The notes under the pieces: model-generated
The model's input: only the letters and a program-made list of their open reading frames with translations
Databases searched by the model: none
What the model was told of the DNA's origin: nothing
Source: Myxococcaceae bacterium
Lineage (GTDB): Bacteria > Myxococcota > Myxococcia > Myxococcales > Myxococcaceae
Assembly: GCA_016793095.1 (NCBI GenBank)
Contig: JAEUJQ010000005.1
Coordinates: 124,001 to 188,000 of the forward strand
Direction: 5' to 3'
DNA length: 64,000 bases
Part shown: positions 46,975-63,191 of the stretch, one piece after another
How the letters are laid out: each line of letters begins with the position of its first letter
How positions within the stretch are numbered: position 1 is the first letter of the stretch
Position numbers and translations under genes: made by a program

Positions 46975-47030
46975 ACTCCCTGAAACGCGCGGGGCGAGGA
47001 AACGATCCCCACCCGGAATCGTCAGGGAGT
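46975..47030. promoter_or_regulatory. Nine-base inverted repeat between transglycosylase and DUF4215 genes
   Basis: ACTCCCTGA (46975-46983) and TCAGGGAGT (47022-47030) are perfect inverted copies 38 bases apart. They lie between the stop of the DUF4215 gene and the start of the transglycosylase gene. A regulator site or a weak terminator stem is possible; there is no T tract. Confidence 0.35.
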
Positions 47031-47038
47031 CTCACGGG

Positions 47039-50731
<3,693 letters not shown>

Positions 50732-50733
50732 TG

Positions 50734-51729
50734 TCAGAAGGAGAGGAGGAGGGTGGCGCCGGCGCCGTTCGGCCCGACGGTCGGCAGGAGGAGCGCCGTC
50801 TCGACCTTCACGTCGGCGCGGTAGGGTTGGGGGCGGTTGAGGTAGAGCAGCACGGCGCCCGCCGCGAGGCTCGCGCCGCCCACCGCGTACAAGACCATCG
50901 CGCCGGCCTGCTGGCTCTGGCCCGAGGTGCGCAAGGCCGCGAGATCGAGCGAGGGCACGCAGCCCCCGGTGGACTGATCGACGCAGCCCTCGATGCCGCG
51001 ATCGTACTGGGCGAACTGGTTGCGCGCCGACAGGTGCAGCCCGACGCCTCCGCCAGCGAGCGCGGCGCCGGCGCCCAGCACCACGAAGGGGATCCACGCA
51101 GCGAACAGCCGCCGGTACTCCACCGCCTGCTCCGCGATGCTGAGCGGCAGGTCGATCACCTTCGTCTGCCCGCCCTCGAGGGTGGGGCTCTGCTCGTTGG
51201 TGAGGTAGCCCTCCTTCGAGGCGACGACGGTGATGGGGCCCTCGCGCACCATCTTCTTGAAGCTGCCCGGCCCGGTGAGCACCTGCTCGCCGTTGAGCTT
51301 CACCACCGCGCCCTCGACGTCGCAGCGCAGCTCGACCCACGCCACCTGCTTCTCGACGAGCGCCCGGTAGCGCTGGCCTTGCTCGTACTTGTCGGGATCG
51401 AGGGGCGCGGCGCCGTACTTCAGGGCCGCGGCGAGGCGCTGGTACGTCTCGACCGGCTGATCGAGCTGCAGCAGCGCGAGGGCGAGGTTGTAGTTGATGG
51501 CCGGGTGATCCCACAGGGCGAGCGCCTCGCGGTAGCGATCGGCAGCGACGCGCCACTGCGACTCCTTCAGCGCGGCGTTGCCCAGCCGGAAGATCTCGAG
51601 CGCCTGCTTCTGCGCCGAGGGCGCCACGCCCTTCGCCCAGGGCCGCTCACCCTCCTGAGCGAGCGCAGCGGTGGACAGGGCCAGCGAGAGCGCGATCCAG
51701 CGGCCAGACGGAATCAGTGTGCACACCAT
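50734..51729 (-). CDS. TPR/PEGA-domain membrane protein
   Basis: A 331-residue protein. The start at ATG 51729 is preferred over GTG 51741 because GAGGGGAAC lies just upstream. A signal peptide (WIALSLALSTAALAQ) leads to TPR-like helices (EIFRLGNAALKESQWRVAADRYREAL), a PEGA-like beta domain (VAWVELRCDVEGAVVKLNGEQV) and two hydrophobic helices near 200-225 and 270-295. It lies between the kinase-STAND gene and the DUF4215 gene, with 39 and 3 bases of spacing, and may link the sensor kinase to the cell surface (inference). Confidence 0.83.
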   Translation of the reverse strand: MVCTLIPSGRWIALSLALSTAALAQEGERPWAKGVAPSAQKQALEIFRLGNAALKESQWRVAADRYREALALWDHPAINYNLALALLQLDQPVETYQRLAAALKYGAAPLDPDKYEQGQRYRALVEKQVAWVELRCDVEGAVVKLNGEQVLTGPGSFKKMVREGPITVVASKEGYLTNEQSPTLEGGQTKVIDLPLSIAEQAVEYRRLFAAWIPFVVLGAGAALAGGGVGLHLSARNQFAQYDRGIEGCVDQSTGGCVPSLDLAALRTSGQSQQAGAMVLYAVGGASLAAGAVLLYLNRPQPYRADVKVETALLLPTVGPNGAGATLLLSF

Positions 51730-51768
51730 CGTTCCCCTCACACGCCCACTGCCTGGGCGAGTCTGTCG

Positions 51769-55032
<3,264 letters not shown>

Positions 55033-55094
55033 GTGAGCCTCTTCTTCCGTCCCTTCGGCGCCAGCACGAGCCGGGGCGGGAGGGACAACGAACG

Positions 55095-55121
55095 AACGGG
55101 AGCAACGGGAGCAACGGGAGA
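55095..55121. repeat. Three copies of a nine-base repeat
   Basis: AACGGGAGC is repeated three times in tandem (the last copy ends in A). It lies in the 109-base gap between the PHA_gran_rgn-like gene and the kinase-STAND gene. It contains purine-rich AGGGA-like blocks but is too far from the kinase start to be its ribosome-binding site. Simple slippage is the likeliest origin. Confidence 0.5.
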
Positions 55122-55141
55122 GCCTACTGCGTCGCCACCGC

Positions 55142-55462
55142 TCAGTCTTCGCTTCGCTGGATCTCGTCGAGGGAGCGGTTCGCGTCGAGGTACTCGGCGA
55201 ACTTGCGCGTGAGGTACTTCTGCGCCTGCCCGCGCAGCAGCATGCCGGGGTCGGACGCCTCGCCCGCGATCCTGCTGCTCTGCACCTCGAGGTTGCCGTC
55301 GATGGTGACGCCCACCGCCTTGCCCTTCATCTGCGCCTTCAGGCCGTTCCAGGACGAGGTGATGCCGTACTTGCGGTTCCAGTAGCCCAGCAGCGCCTCG
55401 ACCCGCTTCTTCGCGTCCTCGATCGGCAGGGTGGAGGGGACTTCGAACTTGAGCATGCCCAT
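55142..55462 (-). CDS. Small protein, PHA_gran_rgn (polyhydroxyalkanoate system)-like
   Basis: A 106-residue protein with ribosome-binding site GAGGAAC before ATG 55462. The pattern LKFEVPSTLPIEDAKKRVEALLGYWNRKYG, then SWNGLKAQMKGKAVGVTIDGNLEV and a C-terminal helix resembles the PHA_gran_rgn family, small proteins with unclear tie to polyhydroxyalkanoate granules. It lies between the diadenylate cyclase gene (15 bases upstream) and the kinase-STAND gene. No PHA synthase is nearby, so the name is only by similarity. Confidence 0.65.
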   Translation of the reverse strand: MGMLKFEVPSTLPIEDAKKRVEALLGYWNRKYGITSSWNGLKAQMKGKAVGVTIDGNLEVQSSRIAGEASDPGMLLRGQAQKYLTRKFAEYLDANRSLDEIQRSED

Positions 55463-55477
55463 GGTGTTCCTCGTTCG

Positions 55478-56359
55478 TCAGTTGCGGCGCGCCGTCTGGT
55501 GCAGCTCGAGCACGATGTTGCCGTCCTTGAAGAGGCGGACCGCTCCCGAGGTCTGGCTCACCACCATCGCGATGCACTTCGTGGTGGCGGTGATGCTCGC
55601 GGCCGCGGCGTGGCGCGCGCCCAGCCCGAGCGGGATCTTCACGTCGTCGTCCTTCGCCGACAGGTACCGGCCGGCCGCCAGCACCACGCCGTCTTCGCGG
55701 ATGACGAAGGCCCCGTCGAGCACCGAGAAGTTCTTGATGGCCTCGCGGATCTTCGGGTCCAGCACGTTGCGCTCGGCTTCCGACAGGCCCTGGAATGGGT
55801 TGATGGTGAGCTGGCGGCTCGTCTCCAGCACCGCGGTGTGATCGCCGATGCAGATGATGGTGCCGATGGGGTGGCCCTCGAACCCCTCCTGGCCGATCTG
55901 CAGCGCGAGCTGGATCAGTGCGTCCACCACCTGGGAGTTGAACTCGTCGCCCAGCTTCACGCCCTCGATGGCCACGCGATCGTCGAGGCTGCCGCCGATG
56001 CGCATCTGCATGAGCGTGTCCACCTGCCGGCCGATGCGCCCGGTGAGGCACAGCACCAGATCGCCCTCTTTGAAGTGCCCCTGGCTGAGCGCCGAGACGA
56101 CCGCCATCTTCACCCGCTCGGTCCGCGAGTAGTCGTACGCGGGGATCACCACCGCCCGCTCCTTCTTCGCGGTCAGCTCGCTCGCGATCGCCTCGGCGGT
56201 GACGGCGTAGAGCAGCTTCTTGCGCGCCTTGCGCCCCCGCAGCTCGGAGGCGGGGATCGGCGCGTCGGCGATGTAGAGCAGATGCGTCACCTCGGACTGG
56301 TTGGCCAGCCCGAGCGCCACCTTGAGAAACTCCCGATCAAAGCGTGACGGTTCCGACAT
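55478..56359 (-). CDS. Diadenylate cyclase (c-di-AMP synthase), DacZ-like
   Basis: A 293-residue protein from ATG 56359. The N-terminal 190 residues form an alpha/beta domain like the pyruvate-kinase C-terminal-type domain of archaeal DacZ (VVIPAYDYSRTERVKMAV; LVLCLTGRIG; GTIICIGDHTAVLET). The C-terminal DAC domain has the DGA motif (Asp215-Gly-Ala) and GLGARHAAAASIT (Arg249-His250), with ALA in place of the second Arg of the usual RHR. It would join two ATP to give c-di-AMP. It is not DisA-like (no HhH DNA-binding part). It is followed closely by the PHA_gran_rgn-like gene. Confidence 0.82.
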   Translation of the reverse strand: MSEPSRFDREFLKVALGLANQSEVTHLLYIADAPIPASELRGRKARKKLLYAVTAEAIASELTAKKERAVVIPAYDYSRTERVKMAVVSALSQGHFKEGDLVLCLTGRIGRQVDTLMQMRIGGSLDDRVAIEGVKLGDEFNSQVVDALIQLALQIGQEGFEGHPIGTIICIGDHTAVLETSRQLTINPFQGLSEAERNVLDPKIREAIKNFSVLDGAFVIREDGVVLAAGRYLSAKDDDVKIPLGLGARHAAAASITATTKCIAMVVSQTSGAVRLFKDGNIVLELHQTARRN

Positions 56360-56411
56360 TGCGACCACTCTACCTGCGGAACGTGATTTCAAAGGGTTAA
56401 TTCGTGATCGC

Positions 56412-56440
56412 TTGACAGCGCCGATCGCGTGCAGAACACT
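56412..56440 (+). promoter_or_regulatory. Probable promoter of the DksA/TraR-like gene
   Basis: A perfect TTGACA -35 element (56412-56417) is followed after 17 bases by AACACT (56435-56440), a weak -10. It lies 56-84 bases upstream of the DksA/TraR-like start codon. Confidence 0.5.
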
Positions 56441-56495
56441 CTCGCGCCCTTTTTACGGTAGGCAGGACGTCACGCAGGCCGGAGAACTCGCAACC

Positions 56496-56876
56496 ATGTC
56501 TGAACGCGGAACGCTGGGCGCGAAGGACCTGAAGCGCTTCAAGAAGATGCTCGAGGACAGCCGCACGGCGCTCCTCGCCAAGGCTCGCAAGACGATGGAG
56601 GAGGAGTCGAACTTCGACACCGACGATCTCCCCGACGAGATCGACCAGGCCTCGAGCGAGTACGCGCAGTCGATGGCCTTCAGGCTGCTCGATCGCGAGA
56701 AGCTGCTGCTCGCCAAGATCAACAAGGCGATTCAGCGCATCAGCGAGGGCACGTTCGGGTTGTGTGAGCGCTGTGAAGAGCCGATCAGCGTCAAGCGCCT
56801 CGAGGCCCGCCCCGTGACGACGCTCTGCATCCGCTGCAAGGAGGAGCAGGAGAAGAAGGAGAAGTCGTACGGCTGA
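56496..56876 (+). CDS. DksA/TraR-family zinc-finger protein
   Basis: A 126-residue protein from ATG 56496 with GGAGAA upstream. The N-terminal coiled coil (DLKRFKKMLEDSRTALLAKA) includes DTDDLPDEIDQASSE, where DksA-type acidic tip residues are expected. The C4 zinc finger is CERCEE...CIRCKEE with the helix EPISVKRLEARP between. DksA-type proteins enter the RNA polymerase secondary channel and tune transcription, often with ppGpp. Length is slightly shorter than E. coli DksA (151). It is monocistronic and divergent from the diadenylate cyclase gene. Confidence 0.9.
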   Translation: MSERGTLGAKDLKRFKKMLEDSRTALLAKARKTMEEESNFDTDDLPDEIDQASSEYAQSMAFRLLDREKLLLAKINKAIQRISEGTFGLCERCEEPISVKRLEARPVTTLCIRCKEEQEKKEKSYG

Positions 56877-56879
56877 GCC

Positions 56880-57539
56880 TCAGCCGGACATCTCGACGCG
56901 CACGAGCTGCCGGCCGATGAGGAACTGATCACCGTTCTCCACGAAGGCCGGCGCCGTCAACCGCAGGAAGGTGCCGTTCGACGAGTGCTTGTCGCGAATG
57001 CCGTCGCGAATGAGCACCCGATCGGGGGCCACGCACACCGTCGCGTGGCTCGACGAGACGAAGCCGTCGGTGGGGAAGGTGATGTCGCCGACCTCGCGGC
57101 CGACGAAGTTGTCGCCTTCCTTCAAGGGAAACGCGGCGCCCCGCGAGCCCCCCTCCATCAGCTGCACCATGCGGAACCGGAAGCCGGAGTCCGGTGAGCC
57201 CCAGGCCGTCGCTCCATCGTCGCCCGGCGTCAGCACCGGCAGCGGCTCGATCACCAGGCGCTGGCGACCCAGCCGCACCTCGCCGCCGCTCGCCACCTCT
57301 CGCTCCACGCCGGGCGCGAGGCGCGCGAAGACGCCGTTGCCGCCCCCGACGTCCTCGACGGCCAGCCGGGTGCCCGAGAAGAACAGCCGCATCTGGGTGT
57401 CAGCGACGAAGGGATCATCGACCAGCGACAGATCGCCGTTCCGCCCACACAGCATCACATCGCCGCGCATCGGAATGACGGACTCGGGACCTCCGTCTGC
57501 GCGCACCACCCGCACCGCCACTCGAGGACGATTCGCCAT
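56880..57539 (-). CDS. Protein with two FHA domains
   Basis: A 219-residue protein from ATG 57539. The first FHA-like domain (about 15-95) shows MLCGRNGDLSLVDDPFVAD and GTRLAVEDVGGGNGVF. The second (about 120-215) is canonical: NFVGREVGDITFPTDGFVSSSHATV, DKHSSNGTFLRL, ENGDQFLIGRQLVRVE. FHA domains bind phosphothreonine. The gene is divergent from a Ser/Thr kinase gene, with about 80 bases between starts, suggesting it reads that kinase's phosphorylation. Longer upstream frame on this strand is a shadow of the kinase. Confidence 0.87.
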   Translation of the reverse strand: MANRPRVAVRVVRADGGPESVIPMRGDVMLCGRNGDLSLVDDPFVADTQMRLFFSGTRLAVEDVGGGNGVFARLAPGVEREVASGGEVRLGRQRLVIEPLPVLTPGDDGATAWGSPDSGFRFRMVQLMEGGSRGAAFPLKEGDNFVGREVGDITFPTDGFVSSSHATVCVAPDRVLIRDGIRDKHSSNGTFLRLTAPAFVENGDQFLIGRQLVRVEMSG

Positions 57540-57617
57540 CGCGCGATGCGTGTAGCACGGCTGTTCCACGAGTGTGAATCGCTGTGGCGCCGTCAGAACA
57601 AAGGTGGAAACATTCGC

Positions 57618-59198
<1,581 letters not shown>

Positions 59199-59241
59199 CG
59201 TTCTCGCTGGCTTCGGCCGGCTGTTCGAAGAGAGTCCAGTC

Positions 59242-60735
59242 ATGACCGACACCGCCCAGCCGCGCCCGACCGGAGCCGCCATCACCGCTGCCCTCAGCGC
59301 CTTCATGGGTGGTCCCGTCGCGCTCGCGATCTTCGCGCTGGCCCTGGGCCCGGGGGGTGAAGGGGGGCTGGCCTACCGGCTCGCCTCGGCGTGGAGAGAG
59401 GGCGGCTGGCCGATGTACCTGGTGCTGCTCGTCGGCGGCCTGGTGGCGACTGCCTGCGCGGTCTGCATGTTCTTCGGCGTGCAGCGCGGATCGCTGGCGG
59501 TGCTCGCCTGTCCACCGTTGTCGGCGTTGATCACCGCGACCGGCGCCTTCGGCTTCTTCACCGGCATGCGCGGCGCGCTGGGAGCCATCGCTCATGTCAG
59601 CCCAGCTGACCGCGCGACGATCCTCGCGGCAGGGACGAGCGAGGCGCTCTCCTGCAGCGCCTTCGGGATGGCGGGCACCGCCGGCCTCATCGCCAGCCTC
59701 GCCCTGGGGTGTCTGTTCGGCGTGGTCGCCCAGACCGGCGCGACGCGCAAGCTGCTCGCGTTCAGCGGCGTTACCTTCCTCGTCCTGGGCCTCGTGTCGG
59801 GCGCCGCGCTGCAGCGGCTCGGTGACGTGATGGGGCTGTTCAAGGCGCTCGCGTTCGCTGCGCCGGTCGATCGCCTCACGATCCTCGTCGCCGGCAGCGA
59901 AGAGCTCGACGCCCGGCGCCTGCCGCTGCTCGCGCTGCTCGCGGTGCTCGGCCTCGTCCTCGTCGCGGGCGCCGCGATGCTGAAGGATCACCCCCGCGCC
60001 GCGGTGCTGGTGCCGCTGCTGGGGCTCGGTGGGGTCGCCGGCCTCGGGGTGCAGGCCCTCGCCCGCGCGTCGATCGATCGCAGCGCCACGCCGCCGGCCG
60101 GCCTGAAGATCGACACCGCGAAGCTGATCGAGCTGCCCGGCTACGCGAGCTTCGAGGGGGCGACGCGGTGCCTGGGCCCGAAGACGGTCGGCGACTGCCT
60201 CGAGGGTGACGATCTGAGCCCCGACGCGCTGAGGGACGAGCTCGCGGCCATCGTCCGGAGGGAGGCCGAGGAGGCTGACCTCCGCGGGCTCGCGCGCAAG
60301 GGGCCCGACGTGCCGGTCGCCGTCCAGGCCGACGCCAGCGCGACCTCGTTGTGGCGCTTCATCGACGCGGCCATCGCCGAAGGGGCGGGCGGCGTCGAGC
60401 TGCTCGGGCAGCAGGCGTCGGGCCCGCAGAGGGTCGTCAGCGAGCTCGCGGTCCTCGAGCAGGCGTTCCGCTCGGACTGGCGCGGCGTGTCGGTCGGCCT
60501 CGTCCGCGAAGCGGAGCGCTGTCGATCCGCATGCGAGTTCGCCTCCGTCCAGGGCCAGGGGCTGCTGGTGGGCGCCGAGACATGGAAGCCGGGGCGGCTG
60601 TCGGGGGAACGCACGCCAGACGACGAGGTGTTGCTGCGGGCCGATCGCTCCCTGACGCCGCAGGCGCTCGCGACGCTGGCCCTGGCCGCCGCGAGCCATG
60701 GCCGCAGGCTGGTGCTCGTGCTGCCCACGGAGTGA
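59242..60735 (+). CDS. Multi-pass membrane protein with possible ExbB/TolQ- and ExbD-like parts
   Basis: A 497-residue protein from ATG 59242. The first 280 residues contain five to six hydrophobic helices (GGPVALAIFALALG; WPMYLVLLVGGLVATACAVCMFF; GTAGLIASLALGCLFGVV; ALLAVLGLVLVAGAAML). Spacing around GAFGFFTGMRGALGAIAHVSPADRATILAAG is loosely like MotA/TolQ/ExbB. The C-terminal part has DVPVAVQADASATSLWRFIDAAIAEG, like the periplasmic ExbD/TolR domain. If correct it would be a fused proton-channel component; this is an eye-level resemblance only. It follows the kinase gene after 43 bases. Confidence 0.6.
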   Translation: MTDTAQPRPTGAAITAALSAFMGGPVALAIFALALGPGGEGGLAYRLASAWREGGWPMYLVLLVGGLVATACAVCMFFGVQRGSLAVLACPPLSALITATGAFGFFTGMRGALGAIAHVSPADRATILAAGTSEALSCSAFGMAGTAGLIASLALGCLFGVVAQTGATRKLLAFSGVTFLVLGLVSGAALQRLGDVMGLFKALAFAAPVDRLTILVAGSEELDARRLPLLALLAVLGLVLVAGAAMLKDHPRAAVLVPLLGLGGVAGLGVQALARASIDRSATPPAGLKIDTAKLIELPGYASFEGATRCLGPKTVGDCLEGDDLSPDALRDELAAIVRREAEEADLRGLARKGPDVPVAVQADASATSLWRFIDAAIAEGAGGVELLGQQASGPQRVVSELAVLEQAFRSDWRGVSVGLVREAERCRSACEFASVQGQGLLVGAETWKPGRLSGERTPDDEVLLRADRSLTPQALATLALAAASHGRRLVLVLPTE

Positions 60736-60825
60736 GCAACCGCAGCCAGGCGAAGTGGACGCCGCGTCGCCCCGCATCGGCCGCACCGCGTTGTGACGTC
60801 TCACTGCGCACTTGTCGGGCTCCGC

Positions 60826-61545
60826 GATGCCGTTGTCGTGGGAGCGACACGTGCGGCGGACCCGGCGCCGCACCGATGGGCTCCTGGCGATGCCGCCGTC
60901 ACACGCGCACCGGGAGAACCCTGCAGGGCGAGGTCGTCGGGCAGCGCATTGCGGGGCCCGGGGAAGATGGTCGTCGAGCACGTACCTCCGTCGCAGCAGC
61001 CCGCGCTCACGATCGCGACGACGCTGGCGTGGGAGCCCCCGTTCCCCACGGGCGTGACGGTGCCCGACAGTCCTCCCAGTCCAGGACCGCCGCTCGGCCC
61101 GACGTTCACGTTGTCGTGGGAGCGACACGCGCATCGGGAGCACGTCGGACCCGGCGCCGCACCGATGGCCTCCTGGCGATGCCGTTGTCGTGGGAGCGCC
61201 GCGCGCATCGGCAGCACGGCGGACTCGGCGGATGGGCTTCTGGCGATGCCGTGATCGTGGGGGCGACACGTGCATCGGCAGCACGGCGGTGCTCCTGGCG
61301 AGGCCGTTGCTTGCGGAGCGTCACGCGGCAGCGCGGTCCTGGATCAGCGCCGGCTCCTCGCGCTGCGGCAGCGCGGTCGTGGATCAGCGCCGGCTCCTCG
61401 CGCTGCCGTTCCTTGCGGGAGCGTCACGCGGCAGCACGGTCGTGGATCAGCGCCGGCTCCTCGCGCTGCCGTTGCTGCGGGAGCGTCACGCGGCAGCACG
61501 GTCGTGGATCAGCGCAGGCTCCTCGCGCTGCCGTTGCTACGGGAG
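60826..61545. repeat. Tandem repeat block C with hairpin-forming units
   Basis: Between two convergent genes. The first part (60826 to about 61310) has four to five copies of GATGCCGTTGTCGTGGGAGCG followed by CACG(T/C)GCATCGG and GGCGCCGCACCGATGG, about 65-75 bases per unit, interrupted near 60910-61100 by unrelated sequence. The second part (61325-61545) has four near-identical units with GTGGATCAGCGCCGGCTCC, spaced 40, 63 and 62 bases. Each second-part unit carries GGCAGC(G/A)CG ... CGCGCTGCC, a 9-10-pair hairpin; on the minus strand the variant base still pairs as G-U. Nothing else is seen from 60736 to 61569. Confidence 0.75.
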
Positions 61546-61569
61546 CGTCACGTGTATCTGCGTGACGTC

Positions 61570-62952
61570 TCAGCGCCGCACCGAGGCGAACGCGCGGGCT
61601 CCGAGCCAGTAGCCGTCACCGCGTTCGACCGTCTGCAGCGTCACCCGGCCATCGGCGTCGATGAGGAGCGGGCTCGTCCCGGCCGCTGGCGCGCGTCTGG
61701 TCACGACGAACCGGCCGCCGCCGAGGCGGTCTCCCATGAGCCACGCGTCCAGGGTCTCCTGGTGTGGTGAGTTCACATACGCGGTGTTGATGCCGGCGAT
61801 CACGTTGCGCGCGCGCCCGTCCGAAGGGGCCGCCGCGGTGACCCAGGCGGTGTTGCTGCTCGTCTTGCGCGCGTGGTGGTTCGCGTGCGCCACGTCCACG
61901 CCCACGCCCCCGAAGTGCGTCGCGTGGCTCGCGACGATGAAGGACTCGACGTCAGGCTCGCCGGCGGCGCCCGAGCCGCTCAGATCACCCGCGAAGAGCA
62001 GCCGGAACGCGCCGTGCGACACCAGCCCCACCACCGAGCGCCCGTTCTCCTCGTTGGTGTCCGTCACCCCAAACGATGGCCCGGCCACCACCGCCCGCCC
62101 CTGGCGCGCGAACGCCCCCGCGCCCAGCAGCTCGAGCCGCGCGCCTCCGCCCAGCGCCAGGAAGGTCGGCTCGAGCGCTGCGTCGTCGTCGGCGCGCGAG
62201 AGATCGCCCAGGAGGAGGCCGGGGCACCCGCTCGCCGGCGCCCGGACGGAGATGCTGCAGGCGCTCTCTGGCGACGCCGTGCACAGCCCCACGTTCTTCG
62301 CCGCCAGCGGCCCCCGCAGCGCCGTGCACACGTCCTGGAAGTCGCTCGCGTTGGTCGCGGGCCCGACATCGACGAAACCCCGATGGATGACGCCCTTCGT
62401 GATGGACAACGGCTCGGCGCCCGAGGTGAGGGGCGCGAAGGCGCCGATGTGATCCGCGTGGAAGTGGGTGAGGATCACCCAGTCGACCTCCAGGGGCGCC
62501 CGGGGCCGCGCATAGCCGCGGGCGGGCGTGAGCCATTGCGTGTTCAGCTCCCGCACCGCCGCGCGCACCTCGTCGTCGTGGTTCGAGTTGCCGACGTCGA
62601 TCAGCACCAGGGTGCCGTCAGGTCCCACCAGCGCCGCCGCCTCGCCCGACCGGGGGAAGGGGAGGACGCCGGGCGGCAGCTCGAGCTGCCAGTAGGTCAC
62701 CTCGCCGGGGGACGGTCCTGCCGGCGCGTTCGTGCCCGCGTCGAACGGGCCTTTGCCGATCGTCCCGGCGTCCGCACCTGCGTCAGCGCCCCCGTCATCA
62801 CCTGCGCCCGCGTCTCCCGGCTGAGCGAGGCCTCCGCCCGAGCCTCCTCCGATCATCACGAGCCCGCCGCCCGAACCGCCGTCGGCACCCGGTGGGAGCG
62901 CAGGGCAGGCAGCCAGGAGGAGCGCAGCGGTGGCGAAGCGGACTGGCGACAT
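61570..62952 (-). CDS. Metallo-beta-lactamase-fold lipoprotein, ComEC-like
   Basis: A 460-residue protein. The leader ends in a lipobox (LLLAACPA). A Gly/Ala/Asp-rich low-complexity stalk spans about 20-75. The metallo-beta-lactamase domain has LVLIDVGNSNHDDEV, the metal motif THFHADHIG near 165, FAGDLSGSG near 315 and VAHANHHARK near 355, as in the ComEC/Rec2 extracellular nuclease-like group. It may act on nucleic acids or phosphoesters outside the cell. The 239 bases upstream to the next gene show no clear signals. Confidence 0.83.
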   Translation of the reverse strand: MSPVRFATAALLLAACPALPPGADGGSGGGLVMIGGGSGGGLAQPGDAGAGDDGGADAGADAGTIGKGPFDAGTNAPAGPSPGEVTYWQLELPPGVLPFPRSGEAAALVGPDGTLVLIDVGNSNHDDEVRAAVRELNTQWLTPARGYARPRAPLEVDWVILTHFHADHIGAFAPLTSGAEPLSITKGVIHRGFVDVGPATNASDFQDVCTALRGPLAAKNVGLCTASPESACSISVRAPASGCPGLLLGDLSRADDDAALEPTFLALGGGARLELLGAGAFARQGRAVVAGPSFGVTDTNEENGRSVVGLVSHGAFRLLFAGDLSGSGAAGEPDVESFIVASHATHFGGVGVDVAHANHHARKTSSNTAWVTAAAPSDGRARNVIAGINTAYVNSPHQETLDAWLMGDRLGGGRFVVTRRAPAAGTSPLLIDADGRVTLQTVERGDGYWLGARAFASVRR

Positions 62953-63191
62953 CGGCGCCTTGTCACCCGGTGGTCGTCTCGACGCAAGCCGTCGCGCGCG
63001 CTGAATGACGTGGGCAGGAACACGCGCACCAGCACCTTCGACCCGGCTCCGAGCAGGCGGCGTCGGCCGTCGTCACCGACGCTCGAGCTGCTCAGCCTCC
63101 ACCGCATCCAGGTGACGCCCGTCGGGTTCGCACGCGGCAGCTTGAACGACGACGCGAAGCGACGGCCGGGACTTCCTCACCCGGGAACGGA

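Noticed and set aside
60801..61217. 138-codon minus-strand frame across repeat block C
   Set aside because: Part of it looks protein-like, but both ends are repeat units, no start signal is visible and the repeats shift frame.
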